Shown here one piece after another: positions 1 to 5,795 of a DNA stretch of 6,850 nt. The stretch's first letter is position 1. Every line of letters begins with the position of its first letter. Both the position numbers and the translations under genes were made by a program. This DNA comes from Pseudomonadota bacterium (lineage in GTDB: Bacteria > Pseudomonadota > Gammaproteobacteria > Steroidobacterales > Woeseiaceae). The stretch spans positions 1-6,850 of the forward strand of contig JADFGH010000123.1 of NCBI GenBank assembly GCA_022567775.1. The letters run 5' to 3'. Below the pieces are notes generated by a model. It was not told the DNA's origin and made no database searches. It worked only from the letters and a program-made list of their open reading frames with translations.

Positions 1-7
1 GGGGTTT

Positions 8-80
8 TTCGCCCGCTGGGGCAGGCTCCTACAGCCCATATCTTGGAGTGCTTTTGTAGGAGTCCGCCCCGGCGGGCGAA
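8..80. repeat. REP-like inverted repeat after the caspase-like gene
   Basis: Two 26-nt arms, 8-33 and 55-80, are reverse complements at 23 of 26 positions and enclose a 21-nt loop. The arms begin TTCGCCCGC at the outside and end CTCCTACA next to the loop. All three differences are transitions, and two still allow G-U pairs, so an RNA hairpin would form. The arm ends 7 nt beyond the stop codon of the minus-strand gene at 88, a usual place for REP-type elements. On the minus strand no T-run follows the hairpin, so it is not a classical intrinsic terminator; mRNA 3'-end protection or plain repeat character is more likely. The GTAGGAG head also occurs in the repeat at 5682-5795. Confidence 0.75.
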
Positions 81-87
81 TTCGCGG

Positions 88-1002
88 CTAGTTATCAATG
101 CCGAGCTCCCTCTCACGTTCCTCGATGGCCTCTTCCGTTTCTGCCAGCTCGATCATGTTCTGCAATAGCAGCGACCGGTAATCCTGCGGTGTCATGTACT
201 CCTGTTCGAGCCGCAGCGCGTCGATCTTCGCATTGAGCGCGTCCCGTTCTGCGATGAGGTCAACAAGCACACTGTCGTCATTACTCGGTCGAACACGACC
301 CAAACGCGCCACGCTGAAACGATCTGCGCGATCACCCTCCATGCGCGGGTGCTCCGTCGCGAGTTGGCCGCTTCGTTCAAAATAATCATCGACCTGGCGC
401 TCAGCAAAGCTGAAGGCCTCCGCGGCAGACACAATCCGGTTCTTGTCGAGGTCGGCCGTCGGGTCACTGAGTGCCGCGACAAAGTAGTGGCCAAACCGCG
501 TCGCATGGCGTTCGGCGCCACTTCGCGTTGCGAGGATGAGCATGCGATTGTGGTTTCCTGCCAGCTCGGCAAGCGCACCGCTGGCGCTGCTTGTGTTCAC
601 AAGCAACTGGCTGGTACTCGGCAGGCTGTTCAGCATGCCGGCGATATCCTCGCCAGTCAGGTCCGGACCCTGGATGTTGAATTTGTATTCGTGATCGTCG
701 TAACTGCCATGCCCGATCAGATAAAGCGCGACCTGGTCGCTGCCGGAGATGCCGGTCTTCAGCTGGTCGAAGAACTGCAGCACCTCGTCGCGTGATACTT
801 CGTCGGCGCGGAAAACACGAATCCGCTGATTCCCGGTCAGGCCAAGCGCTGCACTTTCTATCGCCGCCACCTGTTCCCCGAACTGCTCCGTATAGCGAGG
901 CTCTCCGCCGAGACCTTCAACAACGATAACATGCATTTCCGGGAACGCGGCGGCAGGCAGAATGAGCAGCAGCACACCGATTGATTTGCGAAAGAATTTC
1001 AA
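88..1002 (-). CDS. Exported caspase/legumain-like (C13-type) protein lacking the catalytic cysteine
   Basis: This 304-residue protein starts at a TTG (1000-1002). A GGAG lies 6 nt upstream, and this start gives a clear signal peptide (MKFFRKSIGVLLLILPAAA, residues 1-19). A GTG at 1030-1032 would add ten residues that spoil the signal peptide. The mature part resembles the caspase/C13 fold: a hydrophobic strand near 24-29, a His-Gly pair in YLIGHGS (94-100), then LLVNTSSASGA (133-143), where caspase and legumain relatives carry the Cys nucleophile. The aligned position is Ser139, and the whole protein has no cysteine. Residues 184-195 (DLDKNRIVSAAE) match an EF-hand or dockerin-like calcium loop. 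Residues 245-300 look like a charged coiled coil. The TTG overlaps the VWA stop codon (TTGA), implying translational coupling. It is probably a periplasmic pseudo-enzyme. The fold assignment is good; the function is unknown. Confidence 0.8.
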   Translation of the reverse strand: MKFFRKSIGVLLLILPAAAFPEMHVIVVEGLGGEPRYTEQFGEQVAAIESAALGLTGNQRIRVFRADEVSRDEVLQFFDQLKTGISGSDQVALYLIGHGSYDDHEYKFNIQGPDLTGEDIAGMLNSLPSTSQLLVNTSSASGALAELAGNHNRMLILATRSGAERHATRFGHYFVAALSDPTADLDKNRIVSAAEAFSFAERQVDDYFERSGQLATEHPRMEGDRADRFSVARLGRVRPSNDDSVLVDLIAERDALNAKIDALRLEQEYMTPQDYRSLLLQNMIELAETEEAIEERERELGIDN

Positions 1003-3233
1003 ATCGTGCTCCAGCGGCGCCGCAGTAACCACTCGCCGCCTTTGAGCAGCAGCAACAACAGGAAAACCGCAGGCGCATCCCAGATTGCCCGGTGATTTGT
1101 TTCCGTGAGCCCTGAGCTCGAGTAACGCAGCAAGTCGGGTAATGCGTCCAGTTCATCGGGCTCGAGGTAGCGGCCGCCGGTGGCCTCCGACAATCGCTGC
1201 AGCGCCCGGGAATCGCGCCTGAAATTAAAGTACTCGGCCTGGCCGGACTCGTAATGAATGCTGGCTCTTGCCACCTCGATCGGTTCGCCATTACGCTCAG
1301 CGACGGCTTCAAAGTACCAGTTTCCTGACGCCGTCGGGCTGACGTCGGCCTGGAACACGCCGGGCTCATCGACACTGGGCAGGAGATCTATCGACCATGA
1401 GTCACCATCCTGATGCGTAACGATCGCAGTGACACCAATATCGTCGATCGGCCGGAATGCATCGTCACGAAATTCTGCCCGCAGGGAAACTCCGGTGCTT
1501 CCCCCATCGCCGCTGGCAGCCAGCGAAACACGGCTCGGCGCATGGGCCACCAGCGCCCGCAGCAATTGCCGCCAGAAGGTCTCATGACTTTGATCCTCGA
1601 CAGGCATGCTCATCTGCCAGCGCCAGGTTCCGCCGGAGGCGAGAATGTAGGAATGACCGCGCCCAAACTGCTGCGTAATCAGCAGCGGTAACTGACCAAT
1701 GTCCGTCATCACCTGCAACAGGGTGACTGCCGCCGGCTTCAGATTCCCGGTAACCTGGTAGTCAGCGACCTCCGGCAATTTATTCCACGCCACCCGGTTA
1801 GCGTCCGCCGTGTCGGCAAGCCATAGCATCCGGTCATCAGCACCTTGCGGAGTCAACACAACAGCTGCTTTCTTGCGGAAAAACGAATCTGTCGTTGATG
1901 GCGGCAGCCTGACCGGCAGGACATCGGCGATCCGTGACTGACCCCAACCCCCGTTGCCGAGTCCGTTCGGGCCTGCGAGCATCAGTAAACTGCCGCCGCG
2001 CTCACTGACGAAGTCATGAATAATTGCTTGCTGCTCATCCGTCAGCGACGCTGCCTCGACGCTGCCGATTATCAATGCATCGTAAGCAAACAGTTCATCA
2101 CGGGTTGTCGGAAATCCTTTTTCAAGTTGCTCCGGTGATTCGATACCTTGCCGGTAAAACTTGTTCGGGCTGACACGAAGCAATGAGGCGATTTGCAGGT
2201 CTTCGTCGTCATTCAATGCGCGGCGCATGAACTTGTATTCCCAGCGCGGTTCGCCTTCGAAATACAGAACCCGGTATTTTTGGTCAGCAACCTCGACCAG
2301 GGTCGACCGGGAATTATTGCGCAACTCCTGTTCACCCGGGATGCCATCCACACTGAATCGAATATGATGATGCCCTGCGTCGGCAAGCTTAATGTTGACC
2401 CAGACTGTTGTATTTTTAGTGTCCGGTTGCAAATCGACCGGCAGCGATTCAAGCAGATCATCGCCGTTGTAAACTTTGAGCCTTGTGCTCGCTGCCGCAT
2501 CGTGCCGAATCGACACACGCGCTGTGATGGTGCTGCCGGGCAAGGCCCTGTTCGGCAGCATGACATCAGTCAATTCGATATCTTCCGGAATGGATTCGCG
2601 GCCAACTGCGATCGTGTGAACCGGCACGCCGAAACCTGCGATTTCCGCGAGATCGCTAAAGGACAATCCGCCGGTCGTGTCGGCGCCGTCGGAACTCAAT
2701 ACGATCGCGGCGAGTGGGCTGAAGCGTGCTTCCCGTAATACATCCGTCAATGACGCGGCGATCGATGTCCCGGTACCTGATGCTTCCGATTCGAGGAAAG
2801 AGCTTACCAGCCTGGCTCTGTCGGCAAGTTCGTAGTGTTGCACCGACAACTCCAGCGAACTGTCATCCGCGAGCGTGGCACTGAGACTGCGCATTGCCTG
2901 CTGCAGACGCGACTCCGACTCTCCGTACGCCATACTCTCCGAATTGTCGAGGACAAACGCAACTACGTTTTCGCCGGCCCGCAACTGCTCCGTACTCAGC
3001 GTCGGTTGCTGCAACAGCCAAATGACGACTGCCAGCATGGCAAGCTGCAGTACCCACACCACGAGCATCTGGGGAGGCCGTGCGAAGTCGCGCCGCCGGT
3101 AAAGAAACCAGGATATGCCAGCAAGCGCGGCAATGATCAGCAGGGCCAGCAACCAGGGTGGCCAGTCACCGGTATAAATCAATTCGCTTCGCGCGTAGTC
3201 ATCGCGTGGATACTTGAACAGAAATTCAAACAA
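999..3233 (-). CDS. Membrane-anchored VWA-domain protein with amidotransferase-like region
   Basis: This is a 744-residue protein. The start is a TTG (3231-3233), the first possible start after an in-frame TAA, with AGGAA about 10 nt upstream. Two membrane segments (about 27-45 and 55-74) precede a VWA domain. Its MIDAS is complete: DNSES (96-100), the threonines at 154 and 156, and Asp182 in VLSSDGAD. A beta-rich linker (about 215-315) leads to a region resembling the class I glutamine amidotransferase fold (about 320-560), with VLYFEGEPRWEYKFMRRAL at 322-340 and ERGGSLLMLAGPNG at 411-424. A further beta domain (about 580-665), a TGGRYLEP segment (685-692) and a C-terminal membrane segment (about 720-732) with a basic tail follow. 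There is no cysteine, so the amidotransferase-like part cannot be a Cys-dependent enzyme. The bulk of the protein should be periplasmic. The gene lies 21 nt after the DUF4159 gene and overlaps the next by 4 nt, so it is the core of an operon. Confidence 0.88.
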   Translation of the reverse strand: MFEFLFKYPRDDYARSELIYTGDWPPWLLALLIIAALAGISWFLYRRRDFARPPQMLVVWVLQLAMLAVVIWLLQQPTLSTEQLRAGENVVAFVLDNSESMAYGESESRLQQAMRSLSATLADDSSLELSVQHYELADRARLVSSFLESEASGTGTSIAASLTDVLREARFSPLAAIVLSSDGADTTGGLSFSDLAEIAGFGVPVHTIAVGRESIPEDIELTDVMLPNRALPGSTITARVSIRHDAAASTRLKVYNGDDLLESLPVDLQPDTKNTTVWVNIKLADAGHHHIRFSVDGIPGEQELRNNSRSTLVEVADQKYRVLYFEGEPRWEYKFMRRALNDDEDLQIASLLRVSPNKFYRQGIESPEQLEKGFPTTRDELFAYDALIIGSVEAASLTDEQQAIIHDFVSERGGSLLMLAGPNGLGNGGWGQSRIADVLPVRLPPSTTDSFFRKKAAVVLTPQGADDRMLWLADTADANRVAWNKLPEVADYQVTGNLKPAAVTLLQVMTDIGQLPLLITQQFGRGHSYILASGGTWRWQMSMPVEDQSHETFWRQLLRALVAHAPSRVSLAASGDGGSTGVSLRAEFRDDAFRPIDDIGVTAIVTHQDGDSWSIDLLPSVDEPGVFQADVSPTASGNWYFEAVAERNGEPIEVARASIHYESGQAEYFNFRRDSRALQRLSEATGGRYLEPDELDALPDLLRYSSSGLTETNHRAIWDAPAVFLLLLLLKGGEWLLRRRWSTI
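1009..1012 (-). promoter_or_regulatory. Ribosome binding site deciding the TTG start of the caspase-like gene
   Basis: On the minus strand a GGAG lies 6 nt before the TTG at 1000-1002, inside the last codons of the VWA gene. No comparable site serves the GTG at 1030-1032. Together with the signal peptide beginning at the TTG, this fixes the start and suggests re-initiation by ribosomes finishing the VWA gene. Confidence 0.65.
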
Positions 3234-3254
3234 TCGCTTTTATTTCCTGGTTTG

Positions 3255-4040
3255 CTAATGCGTCATCGCATAAATGAGGTAATTAATACCGAAGCGATAA
3301 GCGAGTGCAGTCATGTTTTCGGGGTAATCGGGCCAGTCTGCGTGCTCCCATGCGTCGCCGATATCCATATTGAAATTGATACTCACCATGAGGCGGCCTG
3401 CGTCATCGTAGATGCCTCGCCAATGTGGTGTGTAGCCATCGCGCTCCCAGGTGACGCCCGAGTAGATGAACATGCGCGACGGGATTTGAATACGCTGGTC
3501 AAGGTCATAGATGACATGAAACGCTTCATCGTCCTCGGGGATGTCGACGATGGGCCGGTCCGGAAACACTCTCTGCATCGACGCCACGAATGACGACCAC
3601 TCCCAGGTGCCGTGAAAATCGTCGACCATCAGGAAACCACCGCGCAACAGGTAGTCGCGAATCCGTGCCGCTTCCTGATCATTGAGGTGCCAGTAGCCGA
3701 CCTCGACCGCGTATATCCACGGGAAGTCATAGATGTTTTCGTCCAGCGGTGTCAGGATGCGCCCCTGTTCGGCGGCTGCAACGCGCGTCAGCCGGCTGAC
3801 GCCCTTCAGGAAATGATGCTCCGCATCCGGCCAGTCCGTCTGCCACATCTGGCGTCGCCCCCAACCGCCGCGACCATAACGATTGGCCGAGTAGGCAAGG
3901 CGCACGAACTGAAACTCCCCGGGTGCTTCACGAACGGCGCGCGAAGACCCGGACTCACTGGACTGCCCCCACGCAACCGCCACAGCGATCAGTGTAAAAG
4001 CTGTGATTGCGATCAAAGTGCTGTAAAAGCCTTTAGGCAT
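3255..4040 (-). CDS. Exported DUF4159-family protein (copy 1, first gene of the operon)
   Basis: This 261-residue protein starts at ATG with a signal peptide (Lys3, hydrophobic stretch 8-23, cleavage probably near 24-26). DUF4159 signatures are plain: WPDAEHHFLKGVSRLT (70-85), YDFPWIYAVEVGYWHL (104-119), LLRGGFLMVDDFHG (131-144) and NMDIGDAWEHAD (224-235), ending YLIYAMTH. The family is thought to have a flavodoxin/amidotransferase-like fold and is often encoded beside VWA and MoxR-type genes; its biochemical role is not established. There is no cysteine. The stop lies 21 nt before the VWA start, so the two are co-transcribed. By eye it is about half identical to the product of 4892-5626, with the invariant blocks in the same order. 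The start has only a weak GGA upstream. Family assignment is confident; function is unknown. Confidence 0.9.
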   Translation of the reverse strand: MPKGFYSTLIAITAFTLIAVAVAWGQSSESGSSRAVREAPGEFQFVRLAYSANRYGRGGWGRRQMWQTDWPDAEHHFLKGVSRLTRVAAAEQGRILTPLDENIYDFPWIYAVEVGYWHLNDQEAARIRDYLLRGGFLMVDDFHGTWEWSSFVASMQRVFPDRPIVDIPEDDEAFHVIYDLDQRIQIPSRMFIYSGVTWERDGYTPHWRGIYDDAGRLMVSINFNMDIGDAWEHADWPDYPENMTALAYRFGINYLIYAMTH

Positions 4041-4068
4041 TACGCGTTTTCCAAGTCCTGCGCCTGCT

Positions 4069-4098
4069 ATATTACAGACCCTGAAACGATTGTTTTAA
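4069..4098 (-). promoter_or_regulatory. Candidate promoter for the DUF4159-VWA-caspase-like operon
   Basis: On the minus strand, TTAAAA (4098-4093) and TAATAT (4074-4069) are separated by 18 nt and lie about 30 nt before the ATG at 4040. They match the sigma-70 consensus at 4 of 6 positions for the -35 and 5 of 6 for the -10 (TATAAT). The surrounding stretch is AT-rich, so a chance match is possible. No operator-like dyad is seen apart from the inverted repeat just upstream. Confidence 0.3.
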
Positions 4099-4101
4099 TT
4101 C

Positions 4102-4187
4102 AATTAAGGGGACAGTTTACTTAATTCGCCACATATCGATCGCCGGAAATCGCACAGTCAACAATTAAGTAAACTGTCCCCTTAATT
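4102..4187. repeat. Perfect 25-bp inverted repeat with GGGGACAG core
   Basis: Arms 4102-4126 and 4163-4187 are exact reverse complements over 25 bp, separated by a 36-nt spacer (4127-4162) with no reading frame of note. The left-arm core reads GGGGACAGTTTACTTAATT. From memory, very similar GGGGACAG/CTGTCCCC palindromes are scattered through gammaproteobacterial genomes, often near REP-associated tyrosine (IS200-like) transposases; no such transposase is in this window. The repeat lies between the divergent starts at 4040 and 4195, and the right arm ends 7 nt before the protease ATG, so it could affect expression of both. It could equally be a recombination or insertion boundary. Confidence 0.85.
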
Positions 4188-4194
4188 AATAAAC

Positions 4195-4914
4195 ATGACG
4201 CTCCTCGACCACAGCTTCGTTTTCATCTTCGCCATCGTCTTTCCCATAGCCGGCTTCCTTGGCTTTCGCCGCTTGCTGCGGCGCGCCGATGCCGGCGAAT
4301 CGGTCAACCGCAGTCAACTGTACCGCAATACGAGCATCGGCCACTGGACACTCTTTCTTATGTGCATGGCATTGTGGGCCGGCGAGGCGCGGCCTTGGAC
4401 CGCGCTGGGCTTCGCGATGCAACTCGATCTGCGGTTCGCGCTCGCCGCGATATTGACTGTCCTGGGCATCGCCGTACTCCTCATGCAAAGTCGCCAGGTG
4501 AAAGCCGCAACGCAGGAGCAAATCAACGGGATCAAGGAGCGGTTTGGCAGGCTGTCGATCATCATGCCGCGGAACGGCAACGAGCTTGCGCGCTTTTACG
4601 GGCTGTCGATTACCGCCGGCATTGTCGAGGAGATCCTGTGGCGCGGATTCCTGATCTGGTACCTGGGCCAGTTCATGCCTCTGTGGGCGGCCGCCCTTGT
4701 CAGCACTTTAGGCTTCGCCATGGCGCATGCCTACCAGGGACTTTCGCATTTGCCACAGATCACCGCTGTCGGTGCCGCGTTTGCCGGTCTGTATTTGCTG
4801 GCCGGTTCCATCTGGTTGCCAATCATTCTGCATGCTGCTGTCGACATCCTGCAGGGGCGACTGGCATACGACGTGATAAGGGGACAGGCTGCTAGTGCGT
4901 CATCGCATAGATGA
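4195..4914 (+). CDS. CPBP-family intramembrane metalloprotease (CAAX/bacteriocin-processing type)
   Basis: This is a 239-residue, strongly hydrophobic, multi-pass inner-membrane protein. The three CPBP (Abi) motifs are present in order: EEILWR (Glu145, Glu146, Arg150), Phe174-xxx-His178 in FAMAHAY, and His213-xxx-Asp217 in HAAVD. They provide the glutamate and histidine active site of this glutamic/metal-type protease family. Membrane segments lie roughly at 7-25, 52-62, 78-97, 134-143, 150-172 and 190-212. Bacterial members have varied or unknown substrates, some linked to bacteriocin immunity. The ATG has no Shine-Dalgarno sequence and sits just past the inverted repeat; an in-frame TAA lies in the repeat arm. 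It is the only plus-strand gene. It converges on and overlaps the DUF4159 gene at 4892 by 23 nt. Its last 12 residues (IRGQAASASSHR) are encoded by a repeat fragment and that gene's 3' end, so the natural C terminus may have been altered. Confidence 0.9.
   Translation: MTLLDHSFVFIFAIVFPIAGFLGFRRLLRRADAGESVNRSQLYRNTSIGHWTLFLMCMALWAGEARPWTALGFAMQLDLRFALAAILTVLGIAVLLMQSRQVKAATQEQINGIKERFGRLSIIMPRNGNELARFYGLSITAGIVEEILWRGFLIWYLGQFMPLWAAALVSTLGFAMAHAYQGLSHLPQITAVGAAFAGLYLLAGSIWLPIILHAAVDILQGRLAYDVIRGQAASASSHR
4877..4887 (+). repeat. Third copy of the TAAGGGGACAG repeat core
   Basis: These 11 bases are identical to 4105-4115 in the left arm of the inverted repeat, and inverted relative to its right arm. 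They fall in codons 228-231 of the protease gene, 5 nt before the stop codon of the convergent DUF4159 gene. An 11-base match by chance in a window of this size is unlikely. Together with the right arm it brackets the protease coding region. Confidence 0.6.
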
Positions 4915-5626
4915 CGTAGTTGACCGCAAATCGGTATGCGAGTGAGGTCATCGGCACGGGATAGACCGGATCGTCCGCATGCTCCCACGCGTCGCCCATA
5001 TCCATATTGAAGTTGATCGCCACCACCAGCCGCTCGTTGTTGTCGTAGATGGCATGCCATTGCGCAGGTCCGCGCAGCATTGCTTCGATATTACCGTTTG
5101 CAGTGCGATACAGGTGCCGCCGTCCTGGAATTTGCGTGTCCTGATCGAGATCGTACAGGACGTTCATCAACGGGTGTGTTTCCGGAAGCCGTGCGATCGG
5201 CCAGTCCGGAAATGCACGACGCATGACGTCACTGAACACGACCCATTCGTATTCGCCATGGAAATCATCGACCACCAGGAAGCCGCCACGTAAAACATAC
5301 TCGCGCAGTCGTGCAATCTCGACCTCGTCGAGCGACCAGTGACCGACTTGCTGCGCGAATAGCCAGGGATAATCGAACAGTTCCTCGTCCGTCAGCCTGA
5401 TGTGCTGGCTGTCGTCTGCAACATCGAGACTCGTCAGCCGCCGCAGACCGCGCGTGAAGTGATACTCGGCGTCCGGATAATCGATCGCCCACCACGGACG
5501 CCAGCTGCGGCCGGCATAGCCGCTGGCATAAACCAGGCGCGCCATGTGGAACTCTGCTTCCGGGGACTCAAGGAGTTCCCCGCCGGCGGACAACGCGGCT
5601 ACCGCCAGGAAAATGCATCCGACCAA
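4892..5626 (-). CDS. Exported DUF4159-family protein (copy 2)
   Basis: The coordinates use the first conventional start, a TTG at 5624-5626 (244 residues). Family blocks are YPDAEYHFTRGLRRLT (50-65), YDYPWLF-type FDYPWLFAQQVGHWSL (84-99), VLRGGFLVVDDFHG (111-124) and NMDMGDAWEHADDPVYP (207-223), ending NYVIYAMTH, all matching copy 1. The TTG start has no ribosome binding site and gives a signal peptide without a basic N-terminal region. Seven codons upstream, an ATC (5645-5647) follows GGAGG by 6 nt and would begin MRNLFSSLVGCIFLAVAALS, a textbook signal peptide; the true start may be there (251 residues). The only cysteine is in the signal peptide. The product should be periplasmic. It faces the protease gene tail to tail and overlaps it by 23 nt. 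Its function is not established. Confidence 0.87.
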   Translation of the reverse strand: MVGCIFLAVAALSAGGELLESPEAEFHMARLVYASGYAGRSWRPWWAIDYPDAEYHFTRGLRRLTSLDVADDSQHIRLTDEELFDYPWLFAQQVGHWSLDEVEIARLREYVLRGGFLVVDDFHGEYEWVVFSDVMRRAFPDWPIARLPETHPLMNVLYDLDQDTQIPGRRHLYRTANGNIEAMLRGPAQWHAIYDNNERLVVAINFNMDMGDAWEHADDPVYPVPMTSLAYRFAVNYVIYAMTH

Positions 5627-5644
5627 GCTTGAAAACAGATTTCT

Positions 5645-5658
5645 GATGCCTGACCTCC
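5645..5658 (-). promoter_or_regulatory. Strong Shine-Dalgarno followed by a possible ATC start codon
   Basis: On the minus strand GGAGG (5658-5654) is followed after 6 nt by ATC (5647-5645), in frame with the DUF4159 gene. No ATG, GTG or TTG lies at the right distance from this site. Either ATC is used as a rare initiator, or an ancestral ATG has mutated and translation is now weak or begins at the TTG at 5626. Confidence 0.5.
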
Positions 5659-5670
5659 GTCTGCGATTGC

Positions 5671-5694
5671 AGGAGTGACTTGTAGGAGTGACTT
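5671..5694 (+). repeat. Short direct repeat AGGAGTGACT at the edge of the palindromic element
   Basis: AGGAGTGACT occurs at 5671-5680 and again at 5685-5694, with 4 nt between. The second copy is part of the outer stem of the following repeat; the first may be a remnant of a partial duplication or of another REP unit. Confidence 0.55.
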
Positions 5695-5795
5695 TAGTCG
5701 CGAATAGCTCAACCCCGGTTCGCTACTCGTCGCTGCTTGCACATCCATGTGCGCAGCGACGTAAGTACGTCCATGTACAATAAAGTCGCTCCTAC
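5682..5795. repeat. Compound palindromic (REP/BIME-like) element with three inner hairpins
   Basis: The outer arms 5682-5696 (GTAGGAGTGACTTTA) and 5781-5795 are reverse complements at 14 of 15 positions. Inside, three palindromes follow one another: 5701-5708 with 5722-5729, around an AACC/GGTT stem; a perfect 9-bp stem 5728-5736 with 5753-5761, enclosing GCACATCCATGTGC; and a separate GTACGTCCATGTAC at 5765-5778. The layout can fold like a cloverleaf. It fills the gap between the DUF6152-type gene and DUF4159 copy 2, and reaches into the stop codon of the former. Elements with a GTAGGAG head and CRTCCATG palindromes are common intergenic repeats in gammaproteobacteria, from memory. No T-run marks it as an intrinsic terminator. 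Confidence 0.75.

Noticed and set aside
8..80. Intrinsic terminator of the operon
   Set aside because: The hairpin is strong, but on the minus strand it is followed by AAACCCC and not by a T-run.
349..795. Plus-strand open frame of 148 codons
   Set aside because: It is antisense to the caspase-like gene, whose signal peptide, motifs and coupling to the VWA gene are convincing.
1030..1032. GTG as start of the caspase-like gene
   Set aside because: It places an uncharged and acidic stretch before the signal peptide and has no ribosome binding site; the TTG at 1000-1002 has both a good site and a good signal peptide.
2193..2738. Plus-strand open frame of 181 codons
   Set aside because: It lies wholly antisense within the VWA domain coding region, and its translation resembles no protein family.
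2835..3593. Long plus-strand open frame of 252 codons
   Set aside because: It is antisense to the VWA start, the gap and the DUF4159 gene, spans two well-supported genes, and its product shows no domain, signal or membrane pattern.
4362..4895. Plus-strand open frame of 177 codons in another frame of the protease gene
   Set aside because: The frame at 4195-4914 contains all three CPBP motifs; this one is Arg/His-rich out-of-frame sequence.
5585..5626. Lipobox-like LVGC in DUF4159 copy 2
   Set aside because: The cysteine comes before the hydrophobic core of the signal peptide, so lipoprotein processing there is implausible.
5671..5795. CRISPR-like or tandem repeat array
   Set aside because: The repeats are palindromic, few, unevenly spaced and of different lengths; there is no repeat-spacer periodicity.
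5701..5795. tRNA-like cloverleaf
   Set aside because: The folding layout looks like a cloverleaf, but there is no TTCGA T-loop, acceptor stem of correct length or anticodon arm; it is a repeat element.
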